Shown one piece after another: positions 1-7,135 of a DNA stretch of 33,956 nt; position 1 is the first letter of the stretch, and each line of letters starts with the position of its first letter. The translations under genes and the position numbers were made by a program. This DNA is from Akkermansiaceae bacterium (lineage in GTDB: Bacteria; Verrucomicrobiota; Verrucomicrobiia; Verrucomicrobiales; Akkermansiaceae): NCBI GenBank assembly GCA_025363295.1, contig JANYEC010000056.1, positions 1 to 33,956 on the forward strand, given 5' to 3'. The notes under the pieces are model-generated. The model saw nothing but the letters and a program-made list of their open reading frames with translations. It ran no database searches and had not been told where the DNA came from.

Positions 1-399
1 GATGCCTTGCGGCGCGGTTGGTATCTGGGAGAGGAGACCTTTCGCGACCGGCTGTTGGATCTGGTGGACAAGGTGAAAGGGATCAAAGTCCGCAAGCGCG
101 ACAAAGCAGAGTGCGTGGGCAAGGATTATTGGGAGAAAGACGCGGAGCGGCTGATAAGGGAATGTGCGTCAGAATTGGGATTGCCGACGGCGGCGTCAGA
201 ACTGTCACGCCTAAAGAAGGGAGACGGGCGCAAGGCGATGCTGGCAGCATTGTTGCGAAGACGGTCGATAGTCAGCTTTGAATGGATTGCCATACGACTG
301 CACATGGGGCATCCTGCTTCAGTAAGTCGATTGGTGTGCAGTGTGAAACAGGATCTGAAACAGAAGAAAAGAGTCGATGAATTGGATAAAATGTTATAA
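1..399 (+). CDS. REP-associated Y1 transposase, C-terminal part (5' end outside window)
   Basis: The reading frame is open from the first base and ends with TAA at 397-399, so only the last 132 codons are present. The opening residues (DALRRGWYLGEETFRDR) match my recollection of the region just after the Y1 catalytic domain in REP-associated/IS200-like transposases of planctomycetes and verrucomicrobia. The rest is basic and helical, with a likely DNA-binding helix-turn-helix near the end (IAIRLHMGHPASVSRL). The HUH and tyrosine catalytic motifs lie upstream of the window and cannot be checked. Such proteins are single-copy domesticated transposases acting on palindromic repeats. A GGACTGACCCC word directly after the stop could belong to such a repeat, but no partner copy is visible. 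The family call is likely; whether the whole gene is intact is unknown. Confidence 0.7.
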   Translation, partial: DALRRGWYLGEETFRDRLLDLVDKVKGIKVRKRDKAECVGKDYWEKDAERLIRECASELGLPTAASELSRLKKGDGRKAMLAALLRRRSIVSFEWIAIRLHMGHPASVSRLVCSVKQDLKQKKRVDELDKML

Positions 400-428
400 T
401 GCGCGGACTGACCCCAGGAATTCACTTT

Positions 429-554
429 ATGGGTTATCTTCAAAACGAACCAAACGACGACAAAGATGGGATCAATGCCGCTAAGGATATTCAGAGAAGG
501 GAAGAGCTTGTGGCAGATATTATCAAGTCCTTTGCAGCAGTAATGAAAAAATAG
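429..554 (+). CDS. Small acidic ORF of 41 codons, unknown
   Basis: ATG at 429 to TAG at 552-554 encodes 41 residues rich in Asp, Glu and Lys (MGYLQNEPNDDKDG...), with a predicted helical second half and no membrane segment. It is one of the few genes here with a plausible ribosome-binding site: AGGAA at 416-420, eight bases before the ATG. It ends only 3 bases before the next gene, which suggests one transcript. The function is not recognised. It could be a small partner of the 316-residue protein that follows or a chance ORF; the good ribosome site and the spacing favour the former. Confidence 0.45.
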   Translation: MGYLQNEPNDDKDGINAAKDIQRREELVADIIKSFAAVMKK

Positions 555-557
555 ATC

Positions 558-1508
558 ATGAACGCATACAGCCTTTGGGAACAGGGACGCGACGTAGCAT
601 CGGGTCAGATTGTATCGATGACGCCATTCAGCCCGTCCAATGGCGGAGGATTGCTCGGAAGTGTTCCTCTCGGAGGTGCGGGCATGGCCCTTTCGGCGAT
701 CGCGCAATTCGGAATCTACTTCGAGATGCGGCGGATGAATCATCTTAAGGAAGCGGAATTCGAAGAGCGGCGGCATGGATGGATCAATGATATTGCCAGT
801 CAGTGGATTGAGGAACATAGGCATACATCAGGAATCCGCCGGGACATCACGGTGGCAGTTTCGCGGGAATGTCAGAAAATGTGGGAGAAGCTCTGTGCAA
901 ATGAAACGACCGATGTTCCGCAGTCGGTCTTGCTCAGATTGTCGCGAATGACCGAGTTTCTTGAGTGGAATTATGCGATTGCTGCATCGGCTGCCAACAG
1001 CCTCGTTGCGGCATCTGGATCGGATGAGCAATGGATTCTAGAATCATCTTTGAATTCCGAGTCGATTGCCACAGAGATGGTGCGAACGCACGCCAAAGGC
1101 ACGAAGGAAAAGAAGGGAGAATGGTGGAGCGGGCCGCTGAAAGTATTGGGCGGATTACCAATGCTTTTCGTTCCTGTCGTCGGACCTTACGGCACTTACG
1201 CGGCCACAGGTTACGGCTTGGCGGAAATCCATGATTTCATGACAACCACCCACGTCGAATTTGAGGTTCTCGAGGACAAGATTCCACTTCTCCAGTTCGG
1301 CATTGCGGCCGAGCGGTTGGAAATTGCTAGTAGCCAAGTTGACTATTTGCTCAACCAACAGGAGTTCAAAAAGCCGATGCGGTTCGCAGCATTGGAGAAC
1401 GATGCGAGACAAGTCGATTTTCTCCTGGAACCGGTGACAGCCGGTAGTTTTTTCAGGAAAGAGAAAGTGTCGCTCAATCCGGTTGCACTTCCGCCCACTT
1501 CCACATGA
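558..1508 (+). CDS. Membrane-associated protein of unknown function (316 aa)
   Basis: Not recognised as any family. Two hydrophobic, glycine-rich stretches stand out: about residues 31-56 (LLGSVPLGGAGMALSAIAQF...) and 191-222 (SGPLKVLGGLPMLFVPVVGP...). They look more like membrane-inserting or amphipathic segments than classical transmembrane helices. Between them is a mixed-charge helical region (about 57-180), and a soluble C-terminal domain follows. There is no signal peptide. The ATG at 558 follows the small ORF by 3 bases, and the stop overlaps the lipoprotein start (ATGA, 1505-1508), so translation is probably coupled. The pattern of two glycine-rich hydrophobic segments around a helical core is seen in some pore-forming effectors, but nothing in the sequence proves that role. 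Confidence 0.6.
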   Translation: MNAYSLWEQGRDVASGQIVSMTPFSPSNGGGLLGSVPLGGAGMALSAIAQFGIYFEMRRMNHLKEAEFEERRHGWINDIASQWIEEHRHTSGIRRDITVAVSRECQKMWEKLCANETTDVPQSVLLRLSRMTEFLEWNYAIAASAANSLVAASGSDEQWILESSLNSESIATEMVRTHAKGTKEKKGEWWSGPLKVLGGLPMLFVPVVGPYGTYAATGYGLAEIHDFMTTTHVEFEVLEDKIPLLQFGIAAERLEIASSQVDYLLNQQEFKKPMRFAALENDARQVDFLLEPVTAGSFFRKEKVSLNPVALPPTST

Positions 1509-1870
1509 ATCATCTGCGAAATCACTTCCTCCGGCTCCTTGCGATCCTGTTCATTTCCGCAAGCCTTTCCAGTTGCGGCTCCAAACCCGAGAAGACGGCA
1601 GACCATTTCATGTCATTGCTCGTTGCCGGGAAACACCTTGAAGCGCAGGACATGCTGGGCAAAGACATGAGGAGCATGGCCGGGATGCTGGGTGGCCTGA
1701 AACCCTATTATCGTTCGGGCGCTTTCACGAGCTACACACTCACCCAGCTCGAAATGACGGATAAGTCCGTAAGTTACCGCGTGGATGCCATCACCAGCGC
1801 CGGCCAGCGATACAGTGACTTCATGGATCTCACCCGGGAGGATGGCGAGTGGAAGGTTTCCATGTTTTGA
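1505..1870 (+). CDS. Small lipoprotein with NTF2/SnoaL-like fold (121 aa)
   Basis: The first 24 residues form a lipoprotein signal: basic start (MNHLRNHFLR), hydrophobic core (LLAILFISAS) and lipobox LSSC with the lipidated Cys at position 24. The mature part has a helical start (KTADHFMSLLVAGKHLEAQDML) and ends in a beta-rich half closing with DGEWKVSMF. That ending is typical of small NTF2-like lipoproteins such as DUF4878/DUF4864 types. It is probably anchored in a membrane facing the periplasm. Its ATG overlaps the stop of the 316-residue gene by four bases, tying the two proteins together. No substrate or partner can be read from the sequence; the fold assignment is an inference from its general pattern. 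Confidence 0.65.
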   Translation: MNHLRNHFLRLLAILFISASLSSCGSKPEKTADHFMSLLVAGKHLEAQDMLGKDMRSMAGMLGGLKPYYRSGAFTSYTLTQLEMTDKSVSYRVDAITSAGQRYSDFMDLTREDGEWKVSMF

Positions 1871-1884
1871 ACTAACAGCCAGTC

Positions 1885-2409
1885 ATGAATCCCGATCCAA
1901 CCATCATCATCATTGCCGGGCCGAATGGCGCGGGCAAGACGACGTTTGCTAGGGAGTTCCTGCCACAGGAAGCAAGCTGCCTCACATTCATCAATGCGGA
2001 TCTGATCGCGCAAGGTCTCTCGCCCTTCCGCCCGGAAGAAGCGGCGGTTCGCGCCGCGAGACTGATGCTGGAGATGATCGCCGAATGTGTGAAGCGTGGT
2101 GAGAGTTTCGCCATCGAGACCACCCTCAGCGGGCGGACCTACGCGCGGGTGATTCCGAAGTGGAAAGACGCGGGCTTTCAGGTGACGTTGTTTTTCCTCC
2201 AACTGCCTAACGAAGATTTGGCCGTAAATCGGGTGGCTGCCCGCGTGGCGCAAGGTGGTCACAATATTCCTGAACCCGTGATCCGGCGGCGCTTCCACGC
2301 GGGAATCGCCAATTTCCATGCGCTCTACAAACCCCTTGTTGATGCGTGGAAACTTTACGATAATTCCGGCGAGAGACCGATTTTAATCAACAAGAGCAAC
2401 CCGTCATGA
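1885..2409 (+). CDS. Zeta-toxin-like P-loop kinase (COG4185 type)
   Basis: A 174-residue P-loop protein. The Walker A motif GPNGAGKTT is at residues 12-20; the zeta/COG4185 signatures follow: FINADLIAQGLSP (about 33-45), the FAIETTLSG substrate loop (about 73-81) and the basic lid with RVAARVAQGGHNIPE and IRRR (about 113-134). Members of this group resemble the zeta toxins, which phosphorylate UDP-N-acetylamino sugars, but the substrate of chromosomal COG4185 proteins is generally unknown. The length and all motifs look complete. It starts 14 bases after the lipoprotein gene and overlaps the next ORF by ATGA (2406-2409), suggesting a two-gene toxin-antitoxin-like unit. Toxicity is not demonstrated by sequence; a metabolic kinase role is possible. 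Confidence 0.8.
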   Translation: MNPDPTIIIIAGPNGAGKTTFAREFLPQEASCLTFINADLIAQGLSPFRPEEAAVRAARLMLEMIAECVKRGESFAIETTLSGRTYARVIPKWKDAGFQVTLFFLQLPNEDLAVNRVAARVAQGGHNIPEPVIRRRFHAGIANFHALYKPLVDAWKLYDNSGERPILINKSNPS

Positions 2410-2642
2410 GAGCAAGCAACTGGATAGACCAAGCCGACCAAGCCATGATCCGCGCCGCCGCCCGCGCCAGAGCTTTGGCAGCGAGCACTAACACGTCGAT
2501 TCACATCATGAAGGATGGAAAGATTGTGGAGATCAGGCCGGAGATGGAAGATCCGCATTCGGCACCGGCAAAGCGTCAGGATGAACCGCAGTTATCCATC
2601 GTCCGCGAAGAGACGCCGCCGTATGGGAATCAAAAGCCGTGA
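2406..2642 (+). CDS. Small partner protein of the zeta-like kinase (78 aa)
   Basis: A 78-residue protein whose ATG overlaps the kinase stop (ATGA). The N-terminal half is an alanine-rich helix (QADQAMIRAAARARALA), followed by a short strand-turn-strand (SIHIMKDGKIVEIRPE) and a disordered proline- and charge-rich tail. Small proteins with a 'helix then DGKIVEI' layout commonly sit beside COG4185 kinases, from memory of such loci, and are presumed antitoxins or regulators. The tail has no recognisable domain. Its stop is overlapped by a GTG that opens the helicase scrap at 2639, so its C-terminus may lie close to a recombination junction. Confidence 0.6.
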   Translation: MRASNWIDQADQAMIRAAARARALAASTNTSIHIMKDGKIVEIRPEMEDPHSAPAKRQDEPQLSIVREETPPYGNQKP

Positions 2643-2755
2643 GCGGGATTGCTGCAATCGACTACCGCAGCCGCTACGCCGACAATCTCGGCAAGGAACT
2701 CCCGCGCATCCCCGCCGTCCTTCGGGTCAGGTATCACATTTCAACATTTTCATGA
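2639..2755 (+). pseudogene. Fragment of a COG4889-type helicase / type ISP restriction protein
   Basis: A 38-codon open stretch starting with GTG (2639) and ending with TGA (2753-2755). Its core, DYRSRYADNLGKELPRIP, closely resembles a conserved segment in the C-terminal half of large COG4889 helicases and type ISP restriction-modification enzymes, where it reads roughly YRxRYAxNLxKELPRIP and is followed by a FWAF...AGRxLAxLHL block. Here the similarity stops after PAV and an unrelated tail (LRVRYHISTFS) ends the frame. It is therefore a scrap of a gene normally over 1000 codons long. A defence-type gene probably once stood here and was removed by recombination. The alternative is a chance match, which is unlikely given a 16-18 residue run of family-specific residues. 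Confidence 0.6.
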
Positions 2756-2855
2756 ATGGGGCCCGTCCTGAATGACCCTTCAGTTAGCGCCATTCACATC
2801 CCGGCCTCGCATCGTGGCGGGGCTGGGGGCGGGATGATTTCCTCGCTCCAATGTG
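2756..2855. other. Junction between accessory patch and sdhA; sdhB expected here but absent
   Basis: About 100 bases separate the helicase scrap from the sdhA stop. On the minus strand, where sdhB would normally begin, only a C-rich stretch and a 10-codon ATG ORF ending in TGA (near 2783-2815) are seen. No ferredoxin-type cysteine motif is found on either strand. No clear inverted repeat with a T-tract marks a terminator for sdhA. The join between native and foreign DNA probably lies in this interval. Confidence 0.5.
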
Positions 2856-4832
2856 TTAGGCGTAGCTCCGGATGGAGACGTGGACCTCTTCGTATAGGAG
2901 CGGTTCTTTGTGGAGAATCGGCGGAGTGTCGTTGCCTTTGTATTCCCATGCGGAAACGTGAGCGAAATTCGTATCGTCGCGCTTGGCTTCGCCGGCTTGG
3001 GTGTTGCCGGCGAGGACTTCGGGGCTGTTCTCGAAGAACTGATGCTCGGTGCGGAAGTGGCCACCGCAGGATTCTTCGCGGGCGAGAGCGTCATAGCACA
3101 TGGTTTCGCCGAATTCGATAAAGTCGGCGACGCGGCCAGCTTTTTCGAGTTCCATATTCACGTTGTCCCCGGAGCCGGGGATGCGGACGTTCTGCCAGAA
3201 TTCCTCGCGAATTTGAGGGATTTTTTCGAGAGCTTTGGTGAGACCTTCTTTGGAGCGTGCCATGCCGCATTCGTCCCACATGGTGAGGCCGAGCTCGCGG
3301 TGGAAGGAATCGACGGTGCGTTTGCCTTGGATCGAGAAGAGCTTACTGATGCGCTCCTTCGCCTCAGTTTCGGTTTGCTTGAACTCGGGCATCGAGGTGC
3401 TAACGGTTCCGGGTTTCTGAGTGACGAGGTAGTTGGCGATGGTCGTAGGGATGACGAAATAACCATCTGCTAGACCTTGCATCAAGGCGGAGGCTCCAAG
3501 GCGATTGGCGCCGTGATCGGAGAAATTCGCCTCGCCTAACACATGGAGCCCTTGGATGTTAGACATCAGGTTATAATCAACCCAAAGACCGCCCATGGTG
3601 TAGTGGACAGCGGGGTAAATCATCATCGGGCCTTTATAGGGGTCCTCACCGGCGATTTTGTCATACATCTGGAAGAGGTTGCCGTAGCGGGATCGGATGG
3701 TGTCCTCGCCGAGGCGTTTGGTAGCATCGCGGAAATCAAGATACACGCCGAGCCCAGTCGAGGCTACACCGCGGCCATCGTCGCAAGCTTCTTTTGCGGC
3801 GCGGGAAGAAATGTCTCGCGGGGCGAGGTTGCCAAAAGACGGGTATTTTCGCTCAAGGAAGTAGTCGCGGTCGTCTTCCGCGACATCGGCGGCAGAGATT
3901 TTTTTCTCGCGGAGTTTAGCTGCGACTTCACGGGACTTGGGTGCCCAGATACGACCGTCGTTGCGGAGCGATTCGGACATCAGGGTGAGCTTCGATTGAT
4001 AGTCTCCACTAACAGGAATGCAGGTCGGGTGAATTTGAGTGTAGCAGGGATTGGCGAAAAGCGCACCCCGGCGGGCGGCGCGCCAAGCGGCGGTGACGTT
4101 GCAACCCATCGCATTGGTAGAAAGGAAAAAGACATTGCCATAACCGCCGGTTGCAAGGATGACAGCGTCGGCGGAGTGGGAGGAAATCGCCCCAGAGACC
4201 AGATCGCGGACGACGATGCCCTTGGCGTGGCCGTTCACGAGTACGAGATCTAGCATCTCGGTGCGCGGATACATTTTTACGCCGCCTTTATGGATTTCCT
4301 TTTCCAGTGCCTGATAGCAACCGATGAGAAGTTGTTGGCCCGTCTGGCCGCGGGCGTAAAAAGTGCGGGAGACTTGGGAGCCGCCGAAAGATCGGTTATC
4401 GAGCAGGCCGCCGTATTCACGGGCGAAAGGCACACCTTGGGCGACACATTGGTCGATGATAGAGTTAGAAACTTCGGCGAGGCGATAGACGTTGCCCTCG
4501 CGAGCGCGGAAATCGCCGCCCTTAATTGTGTCATAGAAAAGGCGGCGCACGGAGTCACCATCGTTCTGATAGTTTTTCGCCGCATTGATGCCGCCCTGCG
4601 CGGCGATCGAGTGAGCGCGGCGCGGACTGTCCTGATAGCAAAAGCACTTCACCTGATAGCCTAACTCTGCGAGCGAAGCGGCGGCAGATCCACCCGCGAG
4701 GCCGGAACCGACGACGATGACGGAGAATTTCCGCTTGTTCGCCGGGTTGATGAGCTTGGAATCCATCTTGTGCTTGGACCACTTTTGATCGAGTGGGCCC
4801 GATGGGATTTTGCTGTCGAGGACGATGGACAT
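2856..4832 (-). CDS. sdhA: Succinate dehydrogenase/fumarate reductase flavoprotein subunit
   Basis: A 658-residue flavoprotein that oxidises succinate to fumarate in the TCA cycle and passes electrons to the iron-sulfur subunit. Visible motifs: the FAD Rossmann glycines GSGLAGG (42-48); the covalent-flavin block [15 protein letters not shown] with the FAD-linked His at about 74; and the substrate-site segments HPTCIPVSG and [11 protein letters not shown]. It belongs to the Bacteroidetes-like class, by the start [18 protein letters not shown] and the end WEYKGND...SYA, and is full length. The ATG at 4832 is preferred over an upstream TTG (4883, overlapping the sdhC stop) because homologues begin near LDSKIP. 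It lies 47 bases after sdhC on the same strand. Oddity: no sdhB follows. Confidence 0.96.
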   Translation of the reverse strand: MSIVLDSKIPSGPLDQKWSKHKMDSKLINPANKRKFSVIVVGSGLAGGSAAASLAELGYQVKCFCYQDSPRRAHSIAAQGGINAAKNYQNDGDSVRRLFYDTIKGGDFRAREGNVYRLAEVSNSIIDQCVAQGVPFAREYGGLLDNRSFGGSQVSRTFYARGQTGQQLLIGCYQALEKEIHKGGVKMYPRTEMLDLVLVNGHAKGIVVRDLVSGAISSHSADAVILATGGYGNVFFLSTNAMGCNVTAAWRAARRGALFANPCYTQIHPTCIPVSGDYQSKLTLMSESLRNDGRIWAPKSREVAAKLREKKISAADVAEDDRDYFLERKYPSFGNLAPRDISSRAAKEACDDGRGVASTGLGVYLDFRDATKRLGEDTIRSRYGNLFQMYDKIAGEDPYKGPMMIYPAVHYTMGGLWVDYNLMSNIQGLHVLGEANFSDHGANRLGASALMQGLADGYFVIPTTIANYLVTQKPGTVSTSMPEFKQTETEAKERISKLFSIQGKRTVDSFHRELGLTMWDECGMARSKEGLTKALEKIPQIREEFWQNVRIPGSGDNVNMELEKAGRVADFIEFGETMCYDALAREESCGGHFRTEHQFFENSPEVLAGNTQAGEAKRDDTNFAHVSAWEYKGNDTPPILHKEPLLYEEVHVSIRSYA

Positions 4833-4879
4833 GGCAGTGTGTGAATTGGGAAAGTGAGCGAAGTGGGGAGGCAACTGGA

Positions 4880-5632
4880 TCAATGACCGGTAGCGTTGGC
4901 CAAAGCCGCGAAGTATCCGGGGAACAGGTTAATCGCGAGCGGAATGGAGATGAAGCCGAGCCAGATGAATAGCGCGTAGCCGATAGAAATCTGTTTGATC
5001 AGACCTTCGGATTTTTTGCTGCGGAGGCCGAGCGTCTGGAAGATAGAACCGACACCGTGCATGAGGTGCGAACAAAGTAGGGTCATGGCGATGATGTAAA
5101 AAGCAGTGACATGCAGGACGGAGAGCCCTGAAAAACCGTCGATCACCATTTGCCACGCGTTGTGGACTTCTCCCTCCACGCCATGGATCGTCGTTTTATA
5201 GCGGGTCAGCGTGTTGTAGCCATTCCCGATCCGGGCGGTGAAATGCAGCATGTGATAGATGACAAAGGCGAGGATCGTGAGGCCTGATAAAATCATGGTC
5301 CGTGAGGATTTGGAGGCCTGAATCGTGGCTTTGTATTCGTAGTCTTGGCGGGCGGCGCGGTTCTGGCGAGTGAGGCAAATGGTCGCAACAATGTGTGCCA
5401 CGACCATGACCAGCATGACGATGCGGAACCCCCAGATCCCCGCACCGTGGAACATGTGGTGGAGGAAATATGCGTATTGATTGAAGGGCTCTGGCCCCAG
5501 AAAGACCACGAGATTTCCGACTAAATGCCCGGCGAGAAAGAGGACCAAAACGATCCCCGTCAGGGCGACAATGAATTTTTTCCCGATGGAGGAGGACCAG
5601 TAGGCGGATAAGCTTCGGGTGAGGGCATTCAT
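4880..5632 (-). CDS. sdhC: Succinate dehydrogenase cytochrome b558 subunit
   Basis: A 250-residue integral membrane protein with about five transmembrane helices, of the single-subunit cytochrome b558 family that anchors SdhA/SdhB, binds haem and reduces the quinone. Hydrophobic helices lie at about 19-42, 65-92, 113-134, 168-190 and 216-236. His residues placed for haem ligation are seen in [22 protein letters not shown] and CSHLMHGVG. The ATG at 5632 has no Shine-Dalgarno sequence. It is the first gene of the sdhC-sdhA unit, with a plausible sigma-70 promoter just upstream. The length is normal for the family. Confidence 0.94.
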   Translation of the reverse strand: MNALTRSLSAYWSSSIGKKFIVALTGIVLVLFLAGHLVGNLVVFLGPEPFNQYAYFLHHMFHGAGIWGFRIVMLVMVVAHIVATICLTRQNRAARQDYEYKATIQASKSSRTMILSGLTILAFVIYHMLHFTARIGNGYNTLTRYKTTIHGVEGEVHNAWQMVIDGFSGLSVLHVTAFYIIAMTLLCSHLMHGVGSIFQTLGLRSKKSEGLIKQISIGYALFIWLGFISIPLAINLFPGYFAALANATGH

Positions 5633-5665
5633 AGCGAGTAAAAAGGAGTGGCTGTGCTAGCCGAC

Positions 5666-5690
5666 GCAGGAATAGACGGGCGGTTCCTGC
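5666..5690. repeat. Inverted repeat overlapping the sdhC promoter
   Basis: Perfect 7-base arms, GCAGGAA (5666-5672) and TTCCTGC (5684-5690), with an 11-base loop. The plus strand has TTTT directly after, as in a weak terminator, but no plus-strand gene ends here. Its overlap with the predicted -10 box of sdhC makes an operator an alternative reading. Confidence 0.4.
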
Positions 5691-5697
5691 TTTTCAA
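5669..5697 (-). promoter_or_regulatory. Predicted sigma-70 promoter for sdhC-sdhA
   Basis: Reading the minus strand, TTGAAA (5697-5692) and TATTCC (5674-5669) are separated by exactly 17 bases. That gives a -35 one mismatch from consensus and a weaker -10 (four of six). Transcription would start about 30 bases before the sdhC ATG. An inverted repeat covers the spacer and -10, so a repressor or hairpin could act here. Prediction only. Confidence 0.4.
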
Positions 5698-5720
5698 GAG
5701 GAGATCTTATCAAAGCAAAA

Positions 5721-6172
5721 TCAGCGCTTTGAACGGTGGAATTTGGGGAGTTGGGAAGAGCCTGTCAAAAGAATGGCTTTGTCGAGTTGATGTTCCTCGA
5801 CAGATTTTGCGACAAAATCTCTCGGCTTGTCGGAACCATCCAATGCAGGAACCTGCTGCCAGTTTACCAGTGTGGGGACGTTGGCGCGTGCGCTGTCCTC
5901 GGTTTCGGGCTGTGATTTTCGCAAGTGGATCCATGCCGTAGTCGCCCGACGGGACAAATCCCGTGAGCATTCGCTCGTCCACGGAGGACTGCTGGAGTCA
6001 GTAGAAGTGCCCGGATTCGACGGCGGCATTGTCGGTGGTGGTCACTTGGGTGATGAAGTGAGCCGGGAACGATGCGGCGTCGTGGTTGGGCTTCGAGGCG
6101 GACTCGTCATGGCAGAAGCTGATCGCCATGAAGGTGGCGGATGCGAAGGATTAGCAAGGTGATGTGTGTCAT
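5721..6172 (-). pseudogene. Decayed gene for a small exported protein (two frameshifts, one stop)
   Basis: Three minus-strand pieces read as one broken protein. It starts at ATG 6172 with a short hydrophobic leader (MTHITLLIL). After a frame change near 6138 it continues ATFMAISFCHDESASKPNHD...AAVESGHFY to an in-frame TGA, resumes in the same frame as LQQSSVDERMLTGFVPSGDYG...LAKITA, and after a second frame change near 5925 ends QPETEDSARANVP...LPKFHRSKR at TGA 5721-5723. Each piece has sensible protein composition and the pieces abut, which is why decay is preferred to chance. The intact form would be about 150 residues with an N-terminal signal-like segment. The family is not recognised. 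Sequencing error could explain one lesion but hardly three. Confidence 0.55.
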
Positions 6173-6209
6173 AGTGAATTCAGTTAGGAGGTTGTGGTGG
6201 GAAACAAAG

Positions 6210-6232
6210 AAGCCCGGCAGAATGCCGGGCTT
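6210..6232 (-). terminator. Strong hairpin, probable minus-strand terminator
   Basis: Perfect 10-base arms AAGCCCGGCA (6210-6219) and TGCCGGGCTT (6223-6232) around a 3-base loop. On the minus strand the hairpin is followed by CTTTGTTT, a mediocre U-tract; the plus side has none. It would end transcripts coming from the small membrane-protein gene at 6562-6404. Confidence 0.6.
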
Positions 6233-6256
6233 GATCTAATGGGTATTGTTAATAGA

Positions 6257-6296
6257 TTGATAGTCTATCAAAATATTATGACTCAGACGATCTGAG
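6257..6296. repeat. Two adjacent palindromes
   Basis: TTGATAG-t-CTATCAA at 6257-6271 (7-base arms, 1-base centre) and CTCAGA-cga-TCTGAG at 6282-6296 (6-base arms, 3-base loop), 10 bases apart in non-coding DNA. Neither has a T-tract. They look like protein-binding dyads or small RNA hairpins; no factor can be assigned. Confidence 0.4.
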
Positions 6297-6403
6297 AAGG
6301 GGACAACAATATCTCATGCGAACGGCTCCGTCGTGGAAGCCCGGTGGGAAATCAATAGTCGAGGCTTCAGTGTTTTGATCATGATTGGAATGTCAGATGG
6401 CTA

Positions 6404-6562
6404 TCATTCGTTGGAACGTTTTTTGCCTACGAGCCAAATCACTACGAGAATGATCGCGGCGACCCACAGAAGGTGCAGAAAAACACTGGTGATTGCGAGG
6501 GCAACCCGAAGGATTATCCACACGATTACCAGCAACAAGCCAAGAGGAAGGAGTTTATTCAT
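6404..6562 (-). CDS. Small two-helix membrane protein (52 aa)
   Basis: ATG at 6562 to TGA at 6404 encodes 52 residues that are almost wholly hydrophobic: a first helix (LLPLGLLLVIVWIILRVAL), a short link, a second helix (LLWVAAIILVVIWLVG) and a basic end (KKRSNE). Very small hydrophobic proteins of this type, such as the lmo0937/DUF5670-like group, are widespread and are often stress-induced, but their role is unknown. The frame is undamaged even though the neighbours on both sides are broken, which argues that it is still selected or recently intact. It stands alone between remnants on the same strand and is followed about 170 bases later by a strong hairpin. Confidence 0.6.
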   Translation of the reverse strand: MNKLLPLGLLLVIVWIILRVALAITSVFLHLLWVAAIILVVIWLVGKKRSNE

Positions 6563-6663
6563 GAACACTGAGTATGGTTATATGCTATGATATAACTGCT
6601 TCCTCCCGCCAGTGTCGGGCTTATAACCGCCATTGACGAGAGGGAGTGTTGAGGCGGCAATGC

Positions 6664-6792
6664 TCAAGCTTTGCCGGTAGGTGCGACATCCCCCACTGAG
6701 GTCACGGATATATCTTCCGCACCCTCGGACTTGAGGATGTCTCTAGCTTGGTCCACCTCCGAAGCGGTAGTGGCACGGACGGAGATAACAAT
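6664..6792 (-). pseudogene. C-terminal remnant of a small stress-protein-like gene
   Basis: Directly after the stop of the DUF6766 remnant, and in the same frame, the minus strand reads IVISVRATTASEVDQARDIL followed by KSEGAEDISVTS...TGKA and TGA (6664-6666). The block 'alternating strand, then xxARDILxxxGAEDISVTSxxxV' is the usual ending of small proteins resembling general stress protein YflT/heat-induced stress proteins. No start codon or N-terminal half exists upstream; the sequence runs straight into the DUF6766 gene. A deletion probably fused the two. It is not translated unless the preceding stop is read through. The family call is moderate; coding character is judged by eye only. Confidence 0.45.
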
Positions 6793-7119
6793 TCAAGAAG
6801 GTTGCGCGCTAGAGGCAATGGATTTTTTATTGCTAGAGTTTTCCGGGTCCTTCGATTCAGTCGATCCCTTTTGATAGAGATATACTGTAAGCATGACATA
6901 GAAGCCCATTTGAAGAAATTCACTCTCCCAATTCTCGCCCGTAGCTTGCCAGAAGTGTCCGCTTTGCAGATAGTTGTCGAATGTGAGAATCGACTCCCCG
7001 GCTAGTTGCAGGTCATCATTGTGAACGTGCCATCCGCACACGGCTTGACATACTCAGAATGTGAGAAACAGCGTCGCGAGCACAAGCGAGAGGCCATTAT
7101 GGTATAGAAACTTTTTCAT
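6793..7119 (-). pseudogene. DUF6766 family membrane protein gene, broken by in-frame TGA
   Basis: From ATG 7119 the minus strand encodes MKKFLYHNGLSLVLATLFLTF, then TGA at 7056-7054, then in the same frame VCQAVCGWHVHNDD...SGHFWQATGENWESEF...VMLTVYLYQKGSTESKDPE. This is the layout of DUF6766 proteins: a first membrane helix, a second helix after ENWxSEFLQM, then QKGSxESKDPD. The stop falls inside the first helix, where relatives carry a hydrophobic residue. The rest is uninterrupted to TGA 6793-6795, so the lesion looks recent. Internal initiation after the stop would give a protein lacking the first helix. Function of the family is unknown. Confidence 0.75.
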
Positions 7120-7135
7120 ATGTAGTAGTTTGCAG

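Noticed and set aside
126..824. 232-codon minus-strand frame across the transposase tail and next genes
   Set aside because: It runs across three plus-strand genes and shows no recognisable domain, while the transposase tail on the plus strand is family-like.
3543..4253. 236-codon frame opposite sdhA
   Set aside because: Antisense shadow of a strongly conserved flavoprotein.
4833..4883. TTG start of sdhA overlapping the sdhC stop
   Set aside because: Homologues start near LDSKIP, and an ATG is available there; the 17 extra residues are unlike the family.
5721..7119. TGA read as tryptophan (code change or recoding)
   Set aside because: Two remnants contain in-frame TGA, but intact genes here (sdhC, mscL, glnS, hsdM) use TGA as their stop, and one remnant also has frameshifts; decay explains it.
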